Shown: positions 44,165 to 53,629, counted from the stretch's first letter. The stretch: DNA of 64,000 nt from Maritimibacter harenae (GCF_009882975.1 NZ_WTUX01000010.1:294367-358366), one strand, 5' to 3'. Made by a program: numbers and translations. The notes: a model not told the origin generated them from the letters alone.

Positions 44165-44557
44165 CTAGCCCTGCCCATCGCCGCGCGCGGGCGGTTGCGC
44201 AAGGCTGTCGAGCATCCAGGAGATGTCCTCGACCCGGTCCGCGACCACGTGGGTCACGCCGCTCTGGCGCTGGAGGCGCCCGGTCACGCGCAGCGCCCGG
44301 CCGGCCACCACCGCGCGGCGGAAGCGTTCATAGACATTGCGCCAGACGACCACGTTGGCAATCCCCGTCTCGTCCTCGAGCGTGATGAAAACCACCCCCT
44401 TCGCGGTGCCCGGCCGCTGGCGTACCAGCACCAGCCCGGCCACCGTCACCCGCGCCCCTTCCGGCGGGCGGTCGAGGTCGCGGTGCAGGATCGCGGCGGG
44501 CGGGCGCGGCCAGGGCCGGGGGCCGGCGCGCAGGGAATCTGGCGCGGGATGAGTCAT
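44165..44557 (-). pseudogene. Orphan C-terminal OB domain of DnaE2
   Basis: This 130-residue frame matches the extreme C-terminus of error-prone polymerase DnaE2: VTVAGLVLVRQRPGTAKGVV, then FITLEDETGIANVVVWRNV and ALRVTGRLQRQSGVTHVVADR. The remainder of DnaE2 (about 900 residues with the polymerase core) is absent here, and no imuA or imuB gene lies nearby. An SOS box ends three bases before the ATG, leaving no room for a normal ribosome site. It is most likely the remnant of an imuA-imuB-dnaE2 cassette in which a deletion joined the SOS promoter to the last domain; a free-standing OB protein is the alternative. The frame is intact, so it may still be expressed. Confidence 0.6.
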
Positions 44558-44559
44558 GA

Positions 44560-44574
44560 GAACAAAATAAGAAC
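44560..44574. promoter_or_regulatory. LexA (SOS) box
   Basis: GAAC-AAAATAA-GAAC matches the alphaproteobacterial LexA site GAAC-N7-GAAC exactly. It lies three bases before the start of the DnaE2 fragment on the minus strand and 90 bases before the ferredoxin gene on the plus strand. In related bacteria such boxes precede lexA, recA and imuA. Confidence 0.7.
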
Positions 44575-44634
44575 AAATGCGGTGCCGCGCAACGGGGTCA
44601 AAGCGGGCTGGACCCTGTCCGGCCCCCCAGTTAG

Positions 44635-44987
<353 letters not shown>

Positions 44988-44988
<1 letters not shown>

Positions 44989-45707
44989 TGCGCGGGCTCG
45001 CCGCGGTTCTTCTCGCCCTCACCGCCCCCGTGGCGGTCGAGGCCAAGGAGATCGCGGCAGCCTCCTACGTCGAGCCGACCGACGCTTACGGCCACGGCGC
45101 GCTCGAAGACGGCGAATACGCCGGGCTGCGCATCGACTACGACGACGGCAGCCACAACGTCATCCGCTTCGACGGCGCCGTGTTCGAGGACACCGCACCG
45201 CGCCTGCACGATTTCGACGACGACGGCACGCCCGAGGTGGTCGCGGTCCTGTCGGGCTTCCGGGTCGGCGCGATGGTCCAGCTTTTCGACGTCGACGGCG
45301 AATGGGCCCGGCCCGTGGGCCAGACCCGGCCGATCGGCCAGCGCCACCGCTGGCTCGCCATCGCCGGGATCGCCGATTTCGACGGAGACGGGCGTGACGA
45401 CGTGGCCTATGTCGACCGCCCCCACCTGGCGCGGACCCTGCGGCTGGTGACGGTGGAGCTGAGCGCCGACGGCGCGCGGCTCACCCCCTATGCCGCGCTC
45501 GGCGGGCTCTCCAATCACCAACTGGGCACCCCCGATATCGAGGGCGGGGTGCGCGACTGCGCCGGACGCCCGCCCGCCGTTCTGACTGCCAACGCCGACT
45601 GGACGCAGGTGATGGAGACGGTCTGGAGGGACGGCGCGCTGGTCGCCACGCCCGTTGCCCCCTTCCGCGGGCCGCAGAGCTTCGCCCCGCACCTGGCCTG
45701 CGACTGA
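44988..45707 (+). CDS. Secreted FG-GAP/VCBS-repeat protein
   Basis: The 239-residue protein has a signal peptide (residues 1-19, ending VEA) and two calcium-loop segments, HDFDDDGTPEVVAVLSG and ADFDGDGRDDVAYVD, of the FG-GAP/VCBS type. These form blades of a small beta-propeller. A C-terminal disulfide is possible (RDCAGRPP and the last HLACD). It is coupled to the ferredoxin gene by a one-base overlap, which is unusual for a periplasmic protein; the link between the two is unclear. Confidence 0.72.
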
Positions 45708-45719
45708 ACGGTCACGGCC

Positions 45720-45768
45720 GCGGGGGCGCTGCCCCCGCGCCCCCGAAGTATTTCCGGAACGATGAAGG
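45720..45768 (+). repeat. Intergenic hairpin-tail repeat, copy C
   Basis: GCGGGGGC-GCT-GCCCCCGC (45720-45738) is a perfect 8-bp hairpin whose loop is identical to that of copy B. The tail reads GAAGTATTTCCGGAACGATG (45745-45764). It lies between convergent genes and ends at the stop codon of the next minus-strand gene. Confidence 0.65.
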
Positions 45769-46356
45769 TCAGGCGGCGGGCGCGTTCCTGGCCAGCATCC
45801 CGTCGAGCGTGTTGGCCAGCGCGCCGGGCGCGACGCGGGGTCGGGCGCGCCAGGGCCAGTTGCCGTAGGTGATGAGCGCGCCCAGCAGCAGGAGGAACAG
45901 GGTGGGGATCGCGGCGCCCACCAGCCGCTCGGCCGAGAGGTCGGCGGCGAGAGCCGCGACGGCGAGCACGAGCCCTGCGACAAGCGCGCCCAGGCCCACG
46001 AGGAACATCCCCCAGCGCCCGCCGCGCACCACGCCGAGCGCCACCTTGTGGTCGGGCCGGGCGGTCGCGAGCGCTCGCAGGATCGCCGCGCAGGCGGCGA
46101 GGTGGGTCCGGGCGTCGGGATCGTTGGCATAGCCGCGCCGTGCGCCGTCGTAGCCGATCGAGTGCCGCGCTTCGCCGGAATGCAGCTCGAGCCGGACCAC
46201 CCGGTTGCCCCTGCTCACCCGGTTCACGAAGGCCGCGTCGCTGATTTCGGCGAGGTCGAGGGTCCAGTCGGTGCCCGACAGCCGGGTGCCATCGAGCGTA
46301 AGGGTTTCGGCCCCGGCATGCGCGCCCGGTGTCCAGGAAAACCGGCGCGGCGCCAT
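45769..46356 (-). CDS. Two-helix membrane protein next to purD
   Basis: The 195-residue protein has a soluble N-terminal half with a small beta-rich region (residues 1-80) and two hydrophobic helices at about 115-138 and 143-163. No family is recognised. Its ATG overlaps the purD stop (ATGA), so translation follows purD. It ends at an intergenic repeat. Confidence 0.65.
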   Translation of the reverse strand: MAPRRFSWTPGAHAGAETLTLDGTRLSGTDWTLDLAEISDAAFVNRVSRGNRVVRLELHSGEARHSIGYDGARRGYANDPDARTHLAACAAILRALATARPDHKVALGVVRGGRWGMFLVGLGALVAGLVLAVAALAADLSAERLVGAAIPTLFLLLLGALITYGNWPWRARPRVAPGALANTLDGMLARNAPAA

Positions 46357-47618
46357 CAGAGCGCGCGCCAGCCGATGTCGCTTCGGTTGAAACCCTCGGG
46401 CCAGTCGATCCGCTCGATCATCGCGTAGGCGCGGTCGCGCGCCTCGCGCAGGCTGTCGCCCCGGGCGGTGACGTTGAGCACCCGACCACCGGCGGCGGTG
46501 ATCCTGCCCTCGCGTTCGCGGGTGCCGGCGTGGAACACCATCTGCCTGGAGGTTTCCTCGATGTCGTCGAGCCCGGAGATGACCGAGCCCTTCTCGTAGG
46601 CGCCCGGATACCCTTTCGCCGCCATCACCACGGTCATCGCGTGGTCGTCGGCCCAGTTCACCCGCCGGCCTTCGAGGCGCCGCTCGGCGCAGGCCAGCAT
46701 CAGGTCGAGCGCCTGCGCGCCCAGCCGCATCATCAGCACCTGGCATTCCGGGTCGCCGAAGCGGACATTGTACTCCACGAGCCGGGGCTGGCCGTCCTTG
46801 ATCATGAGGCCCGCGTAGAGCACGCCGCGGTAGGGCGTGCCGCGTTCGGCCATGACGCGCATGGTGGGCGCGATGATCTCGTCCATCGCCTTCTGCACGA
46901 CCGCGTCGGTCAGGACGGGGGCGGGGGAGTAGGCGCCCATGCCGCCCGTGTTGGGCCCGGTGTCGCCGTCGCCCACGCGTTTGTGGTCCTGCGCGGTGCC
47001 GATGGGAAGCAGCGTCTCGCCGTCCGAGAGGACGAAGAGCGAGCCTTCTTCGCCCTCCATGAACTCCTCGATCACCACCTCGGCCCCGGCCGCGCCGAAT
47101 TCGCCGCCGAACATGTCGTCGATGGCGGCGAGCGCCTCGGCCTCGTCCATCGCGACGATCACGCCCTTGCCGGCGGCCAGCCCGTCGGCCTTGACCACGA
47201 TGGGGGCGCCCTGTTCGCGGATGTAGTCCCTTGCAGGCCCGGCTTCGGTGAAGCGGGCGTAGGCGGCGGTGGGCGCCTCGGCCGCGTCGCAGATCTCCTT
47301 GGTGAAACTCTTGGAGGCTTCGAGCTCGGCGGCGGCCTTCGAGGGGCCGAAGACCAGGATGTTCGCGGCCTCCAGCGCGTCGGTGACGCCGGCGGCCAAC
47401 GGGGCCTCGGGCCCGATGATCACGAAGGTGATCGCGTTGACGTTGCAGAAGTCGACGACCCGTTCGCCATCCTCGATGTCCAAGGTCGCACATTCCGCGA
47501 TCTGGGCGATCCCGGCATTGCCCGGCGCAACGATCAGCTTGTCGCATTTCGGGTTCTGCATGACGGCCCAGGCCAGCGCATGTTCGCGGCCACCACCGCC
47601 GAGGATGAGGATGTTCAC
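46356..47618 (-). CDS. purD: Phosphoribosylamine-glycine ligase
   Basis: The 420-residue ATP-grasp enzyme makes GAR in purine synthesis. It shows LILGGGGREHALAW at the start, APGNAGIAQ, VVKADGLAAGKGVIV, and GFRFGDPE-type segment NVRFGDPECQ with the metal ligands. Length is normal. The GTG start has an AGGA nine bases upstream. The gene is coupled to a downstream membrane protein gene and diverges from the PfpI gene. Confidence 0.96.
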   Translation of the reverse strand: MNILILGGGGREHALAWAVMQNPKCDKLIVAPGNAGIAQIAECATLDIEDGERVVDFCNVNAITFVIIGPEAPLAAGVTDALEAANILVFGPSKAAAELEASKSFTKEICDAAEAPTAAYARFTEAGPARDYIREQGAPIVVKADGLAAGKGVIVAMDEAEALAAIDDMFGGEFGAAGAEVVIEEFMEGEEGSLFVLSDGETLLPIGTAQDHKRVGDGDTGPNTGGMGAYSPAPVLTDAVVQKAMDEIIAPTMRVMAERGTPYRGVLYAGLMIKDGQPRLVEYNVRFGDPECQVLMMRLGAQALDLMLACAERRLEGRRVNWADDHAMTVVMAAKGYPGAYEKGSVISGLDDIEETSRQMVFHAGTREREGRITAAGGRVLNVTARGDSLREARDRAYAMIERIDWPEGFNRSDIGWRAL

Positions 47619-47771
47619 GGCGTTCGTCCTTTCGCTGTTCACGCGGTCAAATAGCGGCGTGCTGCCCAAGGGGCAAGCCGCGCACGGCGGCGTGTTGCCG
47701 GCGTGTGCGCCGGGGCGGAACTCAAGGGCGCCACGGCCCGTTGGTCGCCCGACAAGCAAAAGGAGCACAGC

Positions 47772-48332
47772 ATGTCCAATCTCGACGGAAAGAAGATCGC
47801 CATTCTCGCCACCCACGGGTTCGAGCAATCCGAGCTGGAAGTGCCGCTCGAGAAGCTCAAGGCCGCGGGGGCCGAGGTCCACGTCATAGCGCCGGAGGCC
47901 GGCGAGATCACCGGCTGGGACCAGAAGGACTGGGGCCGCGGCGTGAACGTCGACCTGGCGCTCGACGAGGCGAAAGCGGCCGATTACGACGCGCTGGTGC
48001 TTCCGGGCGGGCAGATCAACCCGGATCTCCTGCGGCTCAACACCGAGGCGCTGGCCTTCATCCGCGCCTGTTTCGCGGGCGGCAAGACCATCGCCGCCGT
48101 CTGCCACGCGCCGTGGCTTCTGATCGAGGCGGGGATCGCCAAGGGGCGTCACATGACCTCTTTCAAGTCGATCCGCACCGACGTCACGAACGCGGGCGGT
48201 CACTGGGAAGACAGCCCCGTGGTGGCCGACAACGGGATCGTGACCTCGCGCAACCCCGGCGACCTCGACGCGTTCTGCGACAAGATCGTGGAAGAGGTGA
48301 ACGAAGGGACGCATCACCGGCAGGCCGCCTGA
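47772..48332 (+). CDS. DJ-1/PfpI family protein
   Basis: The 186-residue protein has the nucleophile elbow AAVCHAPWLLIEAG with Cys111 and His112, the DALVLPGG strand before it, and Glu at FEQSELEVP (residue 18 or 21). This is the PfpI/YhbO type. Members are proposed to be proteases, deglycases or stress chaperones; biochemical roles are disputed. AAAGGAG lies before the ATG. It is followed by xseA after 37 bases on the same strand. Confidence 0.9.
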   Translation: MSNLDGKKIAILATHGFEQSELEVPLEKLKAAGAEVHVIAPEAGEITGWDQKDWGRGVNVDLALDEAKAADYDALVLPGGQINPDLLRLNTEALAFIRACFAGGKTIAAVCHAPWLLIEAGIAKGRHMTSFKSIRTDVTNAGGHWEDSPVVADNGIVTSRNPGDLDAFCDKIVEEVNEGTHHRQAA

Positions 48333-48369
48333 TCTTTCCTTCGGTTTGCGGATCGGGCATGGTCCGGCC

Positions 48370-49929
48370 ATGTCCGACCTGATCGAAGACCCGACCCCCG
48401 GCAGCAACGCGCCGGAATTCACCGTCTCGGAAATCTCCGGGGCGGTGAAACGCATGATCGAGGGCGAGTTCGGCCACGTCCGCGTGCGCGCCGAGATCGG
48501 GCGCGTGTCGCGGCCGCGCTCGGGCCATGTCTACCTCGACCTCAAGGACGACCGCGCTGTCCTCTCCGGTGTCATCTGGAAGGGGGTGGCGAGCCGGCTG
48601 GCCACCCAGCCCGAGGAAGGGCTCGAAGTGGTGGCGACGGGGCGGCTCACGACATTCCCCGGGCAATCGAAATACCAGATCGTGATCGAGGACATCGCGC
48701 CCGCCGGCATGGGCGCGCTGATGGCGATGCTCGAGAAACGCAAGGCTGCGCTGGCGGCCGAGGGGCTTTTCGCCGCCGAACGCAAGCGGCCGCTGCCGTT
48801 CCTGCCCGAGATCATCGGGGTCGTCACCTCGCCCTCCGGGGCGGTGATCCGCGATATCCTGCACCGCCTGCGCGACCGGTTTCCGCGCAAGGTGCTGATC
48901 TGGCCGGTGGCCGTGCAGGGCGAGCGCTGTGCGCCCGAGGTCACCCGCGCGATCGAGGGGTTCAACGCGCTCAGCCCCGGCGGGGCATTGCCGCGCCCGG
49001 ACCTGATCATCGTCGCGCGCGGTGGCGGGTCGGTCGAGGACCTGTGGGGCTTCAACGAGGAAAGCGTCGTGCGCGCTGCCGCGGCCTCGGACATCCCGCT
49101 GATTTCCGCCGTGGGGCACGAGACGGACACCACGCTGATCGACCACGCCGCCGACCGGCGCGCGCCCACACCGTCGGCCGCCGCGGAAATGGCGGTGCCG
49201 GTGCGCCGCGACCTGTTGGCCTGGGCGGCCGAGCAGGAGGCGCGGCTGACCGGCGCCCTGAACCAGGGGCTGACCTGGCGGGGGCAGCGCCTGACCGACA
49301 TGTCGCGTGCGCTGCCGCGGCCCGAGGCGCTGATCGAGGGCCCGCGCCAGAAGCTTGACTGGGCCGACCAGCGCCTGCCCGCCGCGCTCATCGCGAACGT
49401 GCGCCGCGAAGAGGTGCGGCTGAACCGCGCCTCCGGCGGGCTGCGCCCGGGGCTTCTGAGCAATCGCGTGGCGGTGCTGCGCGACCGGGTGGCCGAACGC
49501 GGCGACCGGCTGGGCCGCGCGCTGGAACGCCCCACCGAGGCGGGCAAGCGCGACCTTGGGCGCATCGTCCTCAGGCTCGACCCCGGCCGGATCGAGGAGG
49601 CGCGCCGGCGCGGGCAGCGCGAGCTCGAGGCGCTGTCCGCCCGGTTGTCGCGGGCCGGACAGGGACAGATCGAGGGATGGCGCGACCGGCTGTCCGCCCT
49701 CGACCGGATGCGCCAGACGCTGGGCTACACCGAGACATTGAAGCGCGGCTACGCGGTGGTGCGCGGCGATGGCGAGGTGGTGACCTCGAAGGCCGCCGCC
49801 GCGAAGGCCGCTGCCCTCGAGATCGAATTCGCGGACGGCCGGATCGGGGTCGGCGCGGGCGCGGGCAAACCGGCATCGACATCGAAGAAGTCCAAGGACG
49901 AGCCGCCGGAACAGGGCTCGCTCTTCTGA
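48370..49929 (+). CDS. xseA: Exodeoxyribonuclease VII large subunit
   Basis: The 519-residue subunit degrades single-stranded DNA together with XseB. It has an N-terminal OB domain (TVSEISGAVKRMIEGEFGHVRVRAEI), a catalytic domain with GVVTSPSGAVIRDI and IIVARGGGSVEDLWGFN and an SAVGHETD motif. A coiled-coil C-terminal region covers about 280-470. The C-terminal tail is alanine- and lysine-rich. xseB is not in the window. Confidence 0.95.
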   Translation: MSDLIEDPTPGSNAPEFTVSEISGAVKRMIEGEFGHVRVRAEIGRVSRPRSGHVYLDLKDDRAVLSGVIWKGVASRLATQPEEGLEVVATGRLTTFPGQSKYQIVIEDIAPAGMGALMAMLEKRKAALAAEGLFAAERKRPLPFLPEIIGVVTSPSGAVIRDILHRLRDRFPRKVLIWPVAVQGERCAPEVTRAIEGFNALSPGGALPRPDLIIVARGGGSVEDLWGFNEESVVRAAAASDIPLISAVGHETDTTLIDHAADRRAPTPSAAAEMAVPVRRDLLAWAAEQEARLTGALNQGLTWRGQRLTDMSRALPRPEALIEGPRQKLDWADQRLPAALIANVRREEVRLNRASGGLRPGLLSNRVAVLRDRVAERGDRLGRALERPTEAGKRDLGRIVLRLDPGRIEEARRRGQRELEALSARLSRAGQGQIEGWRDRLSALDRMRQTLGYTETLKRGYAVVRGDGEVVTSKAAAAKAAALEIEFADGRIGVGAGAGKPASTSKKSKDEPPEQGSLF

Positions 49930-50000
49930 AAATGTCGGAAAAATGTGCGCGCCCGCGGCGCGCGCAGGTCTTGCGTGGCCCCTGCGGGCCACGCGGTGAT

Positions 50001-50054
50001 GAGGGGACCAGTCCCCTCAAACTCCCCTGAGGTACTTGGAAAACGAAGAAGGGG
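50001..50054 (+). repeat. Intergenic hairpin-tail repeat, copy D
   Basis: GAGGGGAC-CA-GTCCCCTC (50001-50018) forms an 8-bp hairpin, followed by a more divergent tail with GAGGTACTTGGAAAACGAAG (50029-50048) and AAGGGG. It lies between convergent xseA and a small secreted protein gene and ends next to the stop of the latter. Confidence 0.6.
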
Positions 50055-50447
50055 TCAGACCCCGACTTCGGGCCCGAGGCACTGGAGCGGCCCCTCGGCT
50101 TCGCCGGTCTCGTAGAGCTCTTCGTACTCCGGGTTGTTCTCGAACTGGGCCACGAGCGTGGAGCCGCGCAGGTAGAAGGACCAGCATTGTGGTTCCGGGT
50201 TGTCCTCGTAGACGAAGCAGATGTTGCCGTCCGACGGGTACCAGTGGCCCGACTTGCAGCGCCCGTCGAGGAAGGACCAGCGCACGCGGCGGTTCTCGAG
50301 GTAATCCTCGCCGCCGTAGCTCTGCCCCTCGAAGCCGTAGATCAGCGTCTTGCCGGTCACGTAGGCCTCGAATTCCTCGGCGGTCAGCCGATCCTGCGCC
50401 TGTGCGGCGACGGGCAGGACCAGGGCGAGGGCCAGGGCGCGGATCAT
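50055..50447 (-). CDS. Small secreted protein coupled to AlkB-like gene
   Basis: The 130-residue protein has a signal peptide (about residues 1-18, AQA) and a compact domain with three cysteines (DGRCKSGHWYPSDGNICFVYE, then QCWSFYL). I do not recognise the family; similar proteins exist in Rhodobacteraceae without a function. Its ATG overlaps the stop of the AlkB-like gene (ATGA), which ties its synthesis to the hydroxylase. Confidence 0.7.
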   Translation of the reverse strand: MIRALALALVLPVAAQAQDRLTAEEFEAYVTGKTLIYGFEGQSYGGEDYLENRRVRWSFLDGRCKSGHWYPSDGNICFVYEDNPEPQCWSFYLRGSTLVAQFENNPEYEELYETGEAEGPLQCLGPEVGV

Positions 50448-51475
50448 GGGGTGCGGCCTTTCCAGTTGGCGAGCGCCGGTTTCATCACCCGGCGCCAGTG
50501 TTTGGGAAAGAGCGCCAGCGCGGCCATCGCCGGGAGCGACGAGGGCAGGGTCGGCGCGCCTTCGTGGTGCGCGAGCGCCGGATAGCGGCGGCCCGGGTGG
50601 GCGTGGTGGTCGGAATGGCGCGGCGCGTTCAGCATCAGGTGACGCGAGAACCAGTGGCCCGCGTTCCAGCTGTGCTGCGGTCCCACCGGCTCCAGCCGGC
50701 CGTCCGGGCGCGTGGCGCGGGTCAGGCCGTAGTGCTGGACGTAATCCGACAGAAGAAGCTGGAGCGTGGCGTAACCTGCGAGCGCCAGGTGCACGGCAAG
50801 CCCCGCCCGGCCGAAGGCGAGCGTCGACGCGGCGAGGCAGGCCGCGCCCCCCGCGCAATAGGTCAGATAGGGTGTCGGTCCCCGCCGGCCCGCGCGGGCG
50901 AGGTCGGCGCGCTCGGCCCTGTATCCTTTCACGAAACTGCCCCACCAGGCGCGGCGCGCGAAGCGGTAGAAGCTTTCGTTCTCGCGCGCCGAATTGGGAT
51001 CCTCGCGCGAGGCGGCCCAGCGGTGGTGCACCTTGGTGTGCGCCGAAGCATGGTGGCCGAAGAGAAGCGAGATGTAGACCCATCTGCCCAGCTCGAAGAG
51101 CGGGCGGCGGGTGCGGTGGATGAGTTCGTGCGCGTTGGCGTTCGAGACCTGGCCGAAGAAGAGCCCGGCGGCGACGAAGAGCCCCAGCGTGGGGGCGGGA
51201 GCGAGCCCGCCGGTCGCAAGCGCCCGGATGACGAGACCCAGAAGCGCGAAGTGGGCAATCGCGAGCAGGGCCGAAAGCCCGTCGGCGGCCGGCAGTTCGC
51301 GCGTCGGGTCCGCGGGCGGGTCGAGCGCGCGGACGAGCTGGTCCATCGCGAAGGTGAAAAGCGTCATGTAGAGGAGTGCGGCCCAGATCCATGCGCCGCC
51401 CAGGAGCGCCCCCGCCGCGATCAGGACGACCGGGGTCAGGGTGGCTGTCGCATAGGCACGCACGGGGTGGGTCAT
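50444..51475 (-). CDS. alkB: AlkB-type alkane 1-monooxygenase
   Basis: The 343-residue integral-membrane non-heme di-iron hydroxylase carries the family's histidine motifs: HELIHR at 116-121, HHASAHTKVHHR at 141-152, the DYVQHYGL segment, and RHSDHHAHPGRRYPAL near the C-terminus. About six hydrophobic segments precede and separate them. Such enzymes hydroxylate the terminal carbon of alkanes or related hydrophobic compounds, with electrons from rubredoxin. No rubredoxin or reductase gene is nearby. It is coupled to a small secreted protein gene. Confidence 0.9.
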   Translation of the reverse strand: MTHPVRAYATATLTPVVLIAAGALLGGAWIWAALLYMTLFTFAMDQLVRALDPPADPTRELPAADGLSALLAIAHFALLGLVIRALATGGLAPAPTLGLFVAAGLFFGQVSNANAHELIHRTRRPLFELGRWVYISLLFGHHASAHTKVHHRWAASREDPNSARENESFYRFARRAWWGSFVKGYRAERADLARAGRRGPTPYLTYCAGGAACLAASTLAFGRAGLAVHLALAGYATLQLLLSDYVQHYGLTRATRPDGRLEPVGPQHSWNAGHWFSRHLMLNAPRHSDHHAHPGRRYPALAHHEGAPTLPSSLPAMAALALFPKHWRRVMKPALANWKGRTP

Positions 51476-51590
51476 TCTTCCACATTAGGACGCACGGGGC
51501 CGCGCGGGAAGGGGCGGGACACCGCGCGCCCTCGCGAAGGCTTGACCCAGCCGGTGACCCGGTCATGCTCACCGGGGTCGAGGAGGAGAC

Positions 51591-52217
51591 ATGATCGCAC
51601 CCGTGCTGGCCTGGGCCGGAATCCTGGCCGCCCTGATCTATCTGCCGATGTCCGAGGACGCGCCCAACGGGCCGCGCTCGGTGGTGAAGATGCTGCCGCT
51701 CCTGTTCTTCGCCTATGCCGCCTACCACGCGGGCGGGGGTGCCTTCCTGATCGCCGGGCTGCTTCTGTCCGCGCTGGGCGATTTCGCCCTGTCGCGCAGC
51801 GGGCAGGCCGCGTTCCTGTCGGGCCTCGGTGCCTTCGCGCTCGCGCATCTGGCGTATGTCGTGCATTTCCTGGCGCTGTCGGGCGTGCCGCTCTTAGCCG
51901 CCTTCACGCTCAACGCGCCGCTCGCCGTGTTCCTTGTCGCCTTCGCCGGGTTGGCCGAGCTCTGGCTCGTGCCCTACACGGCCGGGCTGAAATGGCCCGT
52001 GCGCGTCTATATCGTGCTGATCACGCTCATGGGGCTGGCCGCGCTCACCCTGCCGGTGGGCACGGCCGTCCTGGGGGCCGCGTTCTTCATCGCCTCCGAC
52101 ACGCTTTTGGCCTACCAGCTTTTCCGGATGGACCCCGACAATCCGCTCCTGGGGCGGGTCGGGTGGTCGGTCTGGATCTTCTACATCGCCGGGCAGGCGA
52201 TGATCCTGTCGGCCTGA
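51591..52217 (+). CDS. Lysoplasmalogenase-like YhhN/TMEM86 protein
   Basis: The 208-residue protein has about eight short hydrophobic segments and the YhhN pattern SALGDFAL near residue 63, with a conserved Asp, and FFIASDTLLAY near 165. The family includes lysoplasmalogenases that cleave the vinyl-ether bond of lysoplasmalogens. Bacteria of this group rarely have plasmalogens, so the substrate is uncertain. AGGAGGAG lies before the ATG. Confidence 0.82.
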   Translation: MIAPVLAWAGILAALIYLPMSEDAPNGPRSVVKMLPLLFFAYAAYHAGGGAFLIAGLLLSALGDFALSRSGQAAFLSGLGAFALAHLAYVVHFLALSGVPLLAAFTLNAPLAVFLVAFAGLAELWLVPYTAGLKWPVRVYIVLITLMGLAALTLPVGTAVLGAAFFIASDTLLAYQLFRMDPDNPLLGRVGWSVWIFYIAGQAMILSA

Positions 52218-52270
52218 GGCTTCCATATCGCGCCAAAGGCGATTAGGTGGAAACGAAGACCGGAGGCGCC

Positions 52271-53629
52271 ATGTCGTTTTTCAGAAAACTCAAGGATCGG
52301 CTGACGAAATCCTCCTCGAAGCTCGAAGAGGGGCTCGAGGCGATCGTCGACGAGGGCGGAGAGGCCGAGGAGGTCACCGCAGCGGAGCCGGAACCTCGGC
52401 CCGAGCCGGAACCGGAGCGTCCGCAGACGCCGGGCCCGGATGCCGAGCCGGACCCCGACCCCGCGCCCGAGCCCGAGAACGTGCCGCAGCCCGATCCCGT
52501 GACACCGGGCGAGGAGCCGACGCCCGACACCCCGCCCACCGAGGTGCCCACGCCGGAGAGCGAGCCGGTCCCGGATGCACCGCAGGTGCCCGAACCGGGG
52601 CCGGAGGAAGTGCCGCAGGCGCCGGACGAGATCCCGGGCGGCGCACCGTCCGAGGCGCCCCAGCCGAATGATCCGACGCCCGACCCGGTCCCGATGGAGA
52701 TCGACCTGCCGGACCCCGATGACGGCGGCGGCGAGACCAGCGAGCGGCCCGGGTTCATCGGCCGGCTCCTGGGCCGGGGCGGTGCGAAGACCACGGTGAC
52801 GCGCCGGGTGCTCGACGACGACATGCTGGAAAGCCTCGAGGAGCTTATGATCGCCTCGGACATGGGGGTGGATACCGCGCTGCGCGTGTCGGCCAACATC
52901 GCCGAGGGACGGCTCGGGCGGAAGGTGTCGGTGGCGGAGATCAAGGAGATCCTCGCCACGGAAATCGCCCGGGTGATGGAACCCGTGGCCAAGCCGCTCC
53001 CGATCTATCCCAAGCGCCCGCAGGTGGTGCTGGTGGTCGGCGTGAACGGCGCCGGCAAGACCACGACGATCGGCAAGCTCGCTTCGCAGTTCCGCGCGGC
53101 CGGCAAGTCGGTGGTGATTGCCGCGGGCGATACGTTCCGCGCCGCGGCCGTCGAGCAGCTCCAGGTCTGGGGCGATCGCGCCGGGGTGCCGGTGCTGACC
53201 GCGCCCGAGGGGTCGGACCCGGCGAGCCTGGCCTACGACGCGCTGAAGAAGGCGCAGGACGAGGGCGCGGACCTGCTGATGATCGACACCGCCGGGCGGC
53301 TTCAGAACCGGCAGGACCTCATGGCCGAGCTCGCCAAGATCGTGCGGGTTCTGAAAAAGCTCGACGAGAGCGCGCCGCACAACACCGTGCTCGTCCTGGA
53401 CGCGACCACCGGGCAGAACGCACTGAGCCAGGTCGAGACGTTCCAGAAGCTCGCCGACGTGTCCGGGCTGGTGATGACCAAGCTCGACGGCACCGCCAAG
53501 GGCGGCGTGCTGGTGGCGCTGGCCGACAAGTTCGGCCTGCCGATCCACGCCATCGGCGTGGGCGAGCAGATCGAGGACCTCGCGCCCTTCGATCCCGAGG
53601 ATTTCGCCAAGGCCCTGACCGGCCTTTGA
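52271..53629 (+). CDS. ftsY: Signal recognition particle receptor FtsY
   Basis: FtsY docks SRP-bound ribosomes at the membrane. The 452-residue protein starts with MSFFRKLKDRLTKSS, a membrane-targeting amphipathic helix. An acidic, proline-rich linker follows from about 35 to 160 with many E-P and D-P repeats, then the N and G domains. These carry GVNGAGKTTTIGKL (P loop), DTFRAAAVEQL, DTAGR and TKLDGTAKGG. The ATG at 52271 is chosen; an ATG at 52247 would add eight residues. GGAGG lies just upstream. Confidence 0.95.
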   Translation: MSFFRKLKDRLTKSSSKLEEGLEAIVDEGGEAEEVTAAEPEPRPEPEPERPQTPGPDAEPDPDPAPEPENVPQPDPVTPGEEPTPDTPPTEVPTPESEPVPDAPQVPEPGPEEVPQAPDEIPGGAPSEAPQPNDPTPDPVPMEIDLPDPDDGGGETSERPGFIGRLLGRGGAKTTVTRRVLDDDMLESLEELMIASDMGVDTALRVSANIAEGRLGRKVSVAEIKEILATEIARVMEPVAKPLPIYPKRPQVVLVVGVNGAGKTTTIGKLASQFRAAGKSVVIAAGDTFRAAAVEQLQVWGDRAGVPVLTAPEGSDPASLAYDALKKAQDEGADLLMIDTAGRLQNRQDLMAELAKIVRVLKKLDESAPHNTVLVLDATTGQNALSQVETFQKLADVSGLVMTKLDGTAKGGVLVALADKFGLPIHAIGVGEQIEDLAPFDPEDFAKALTGL

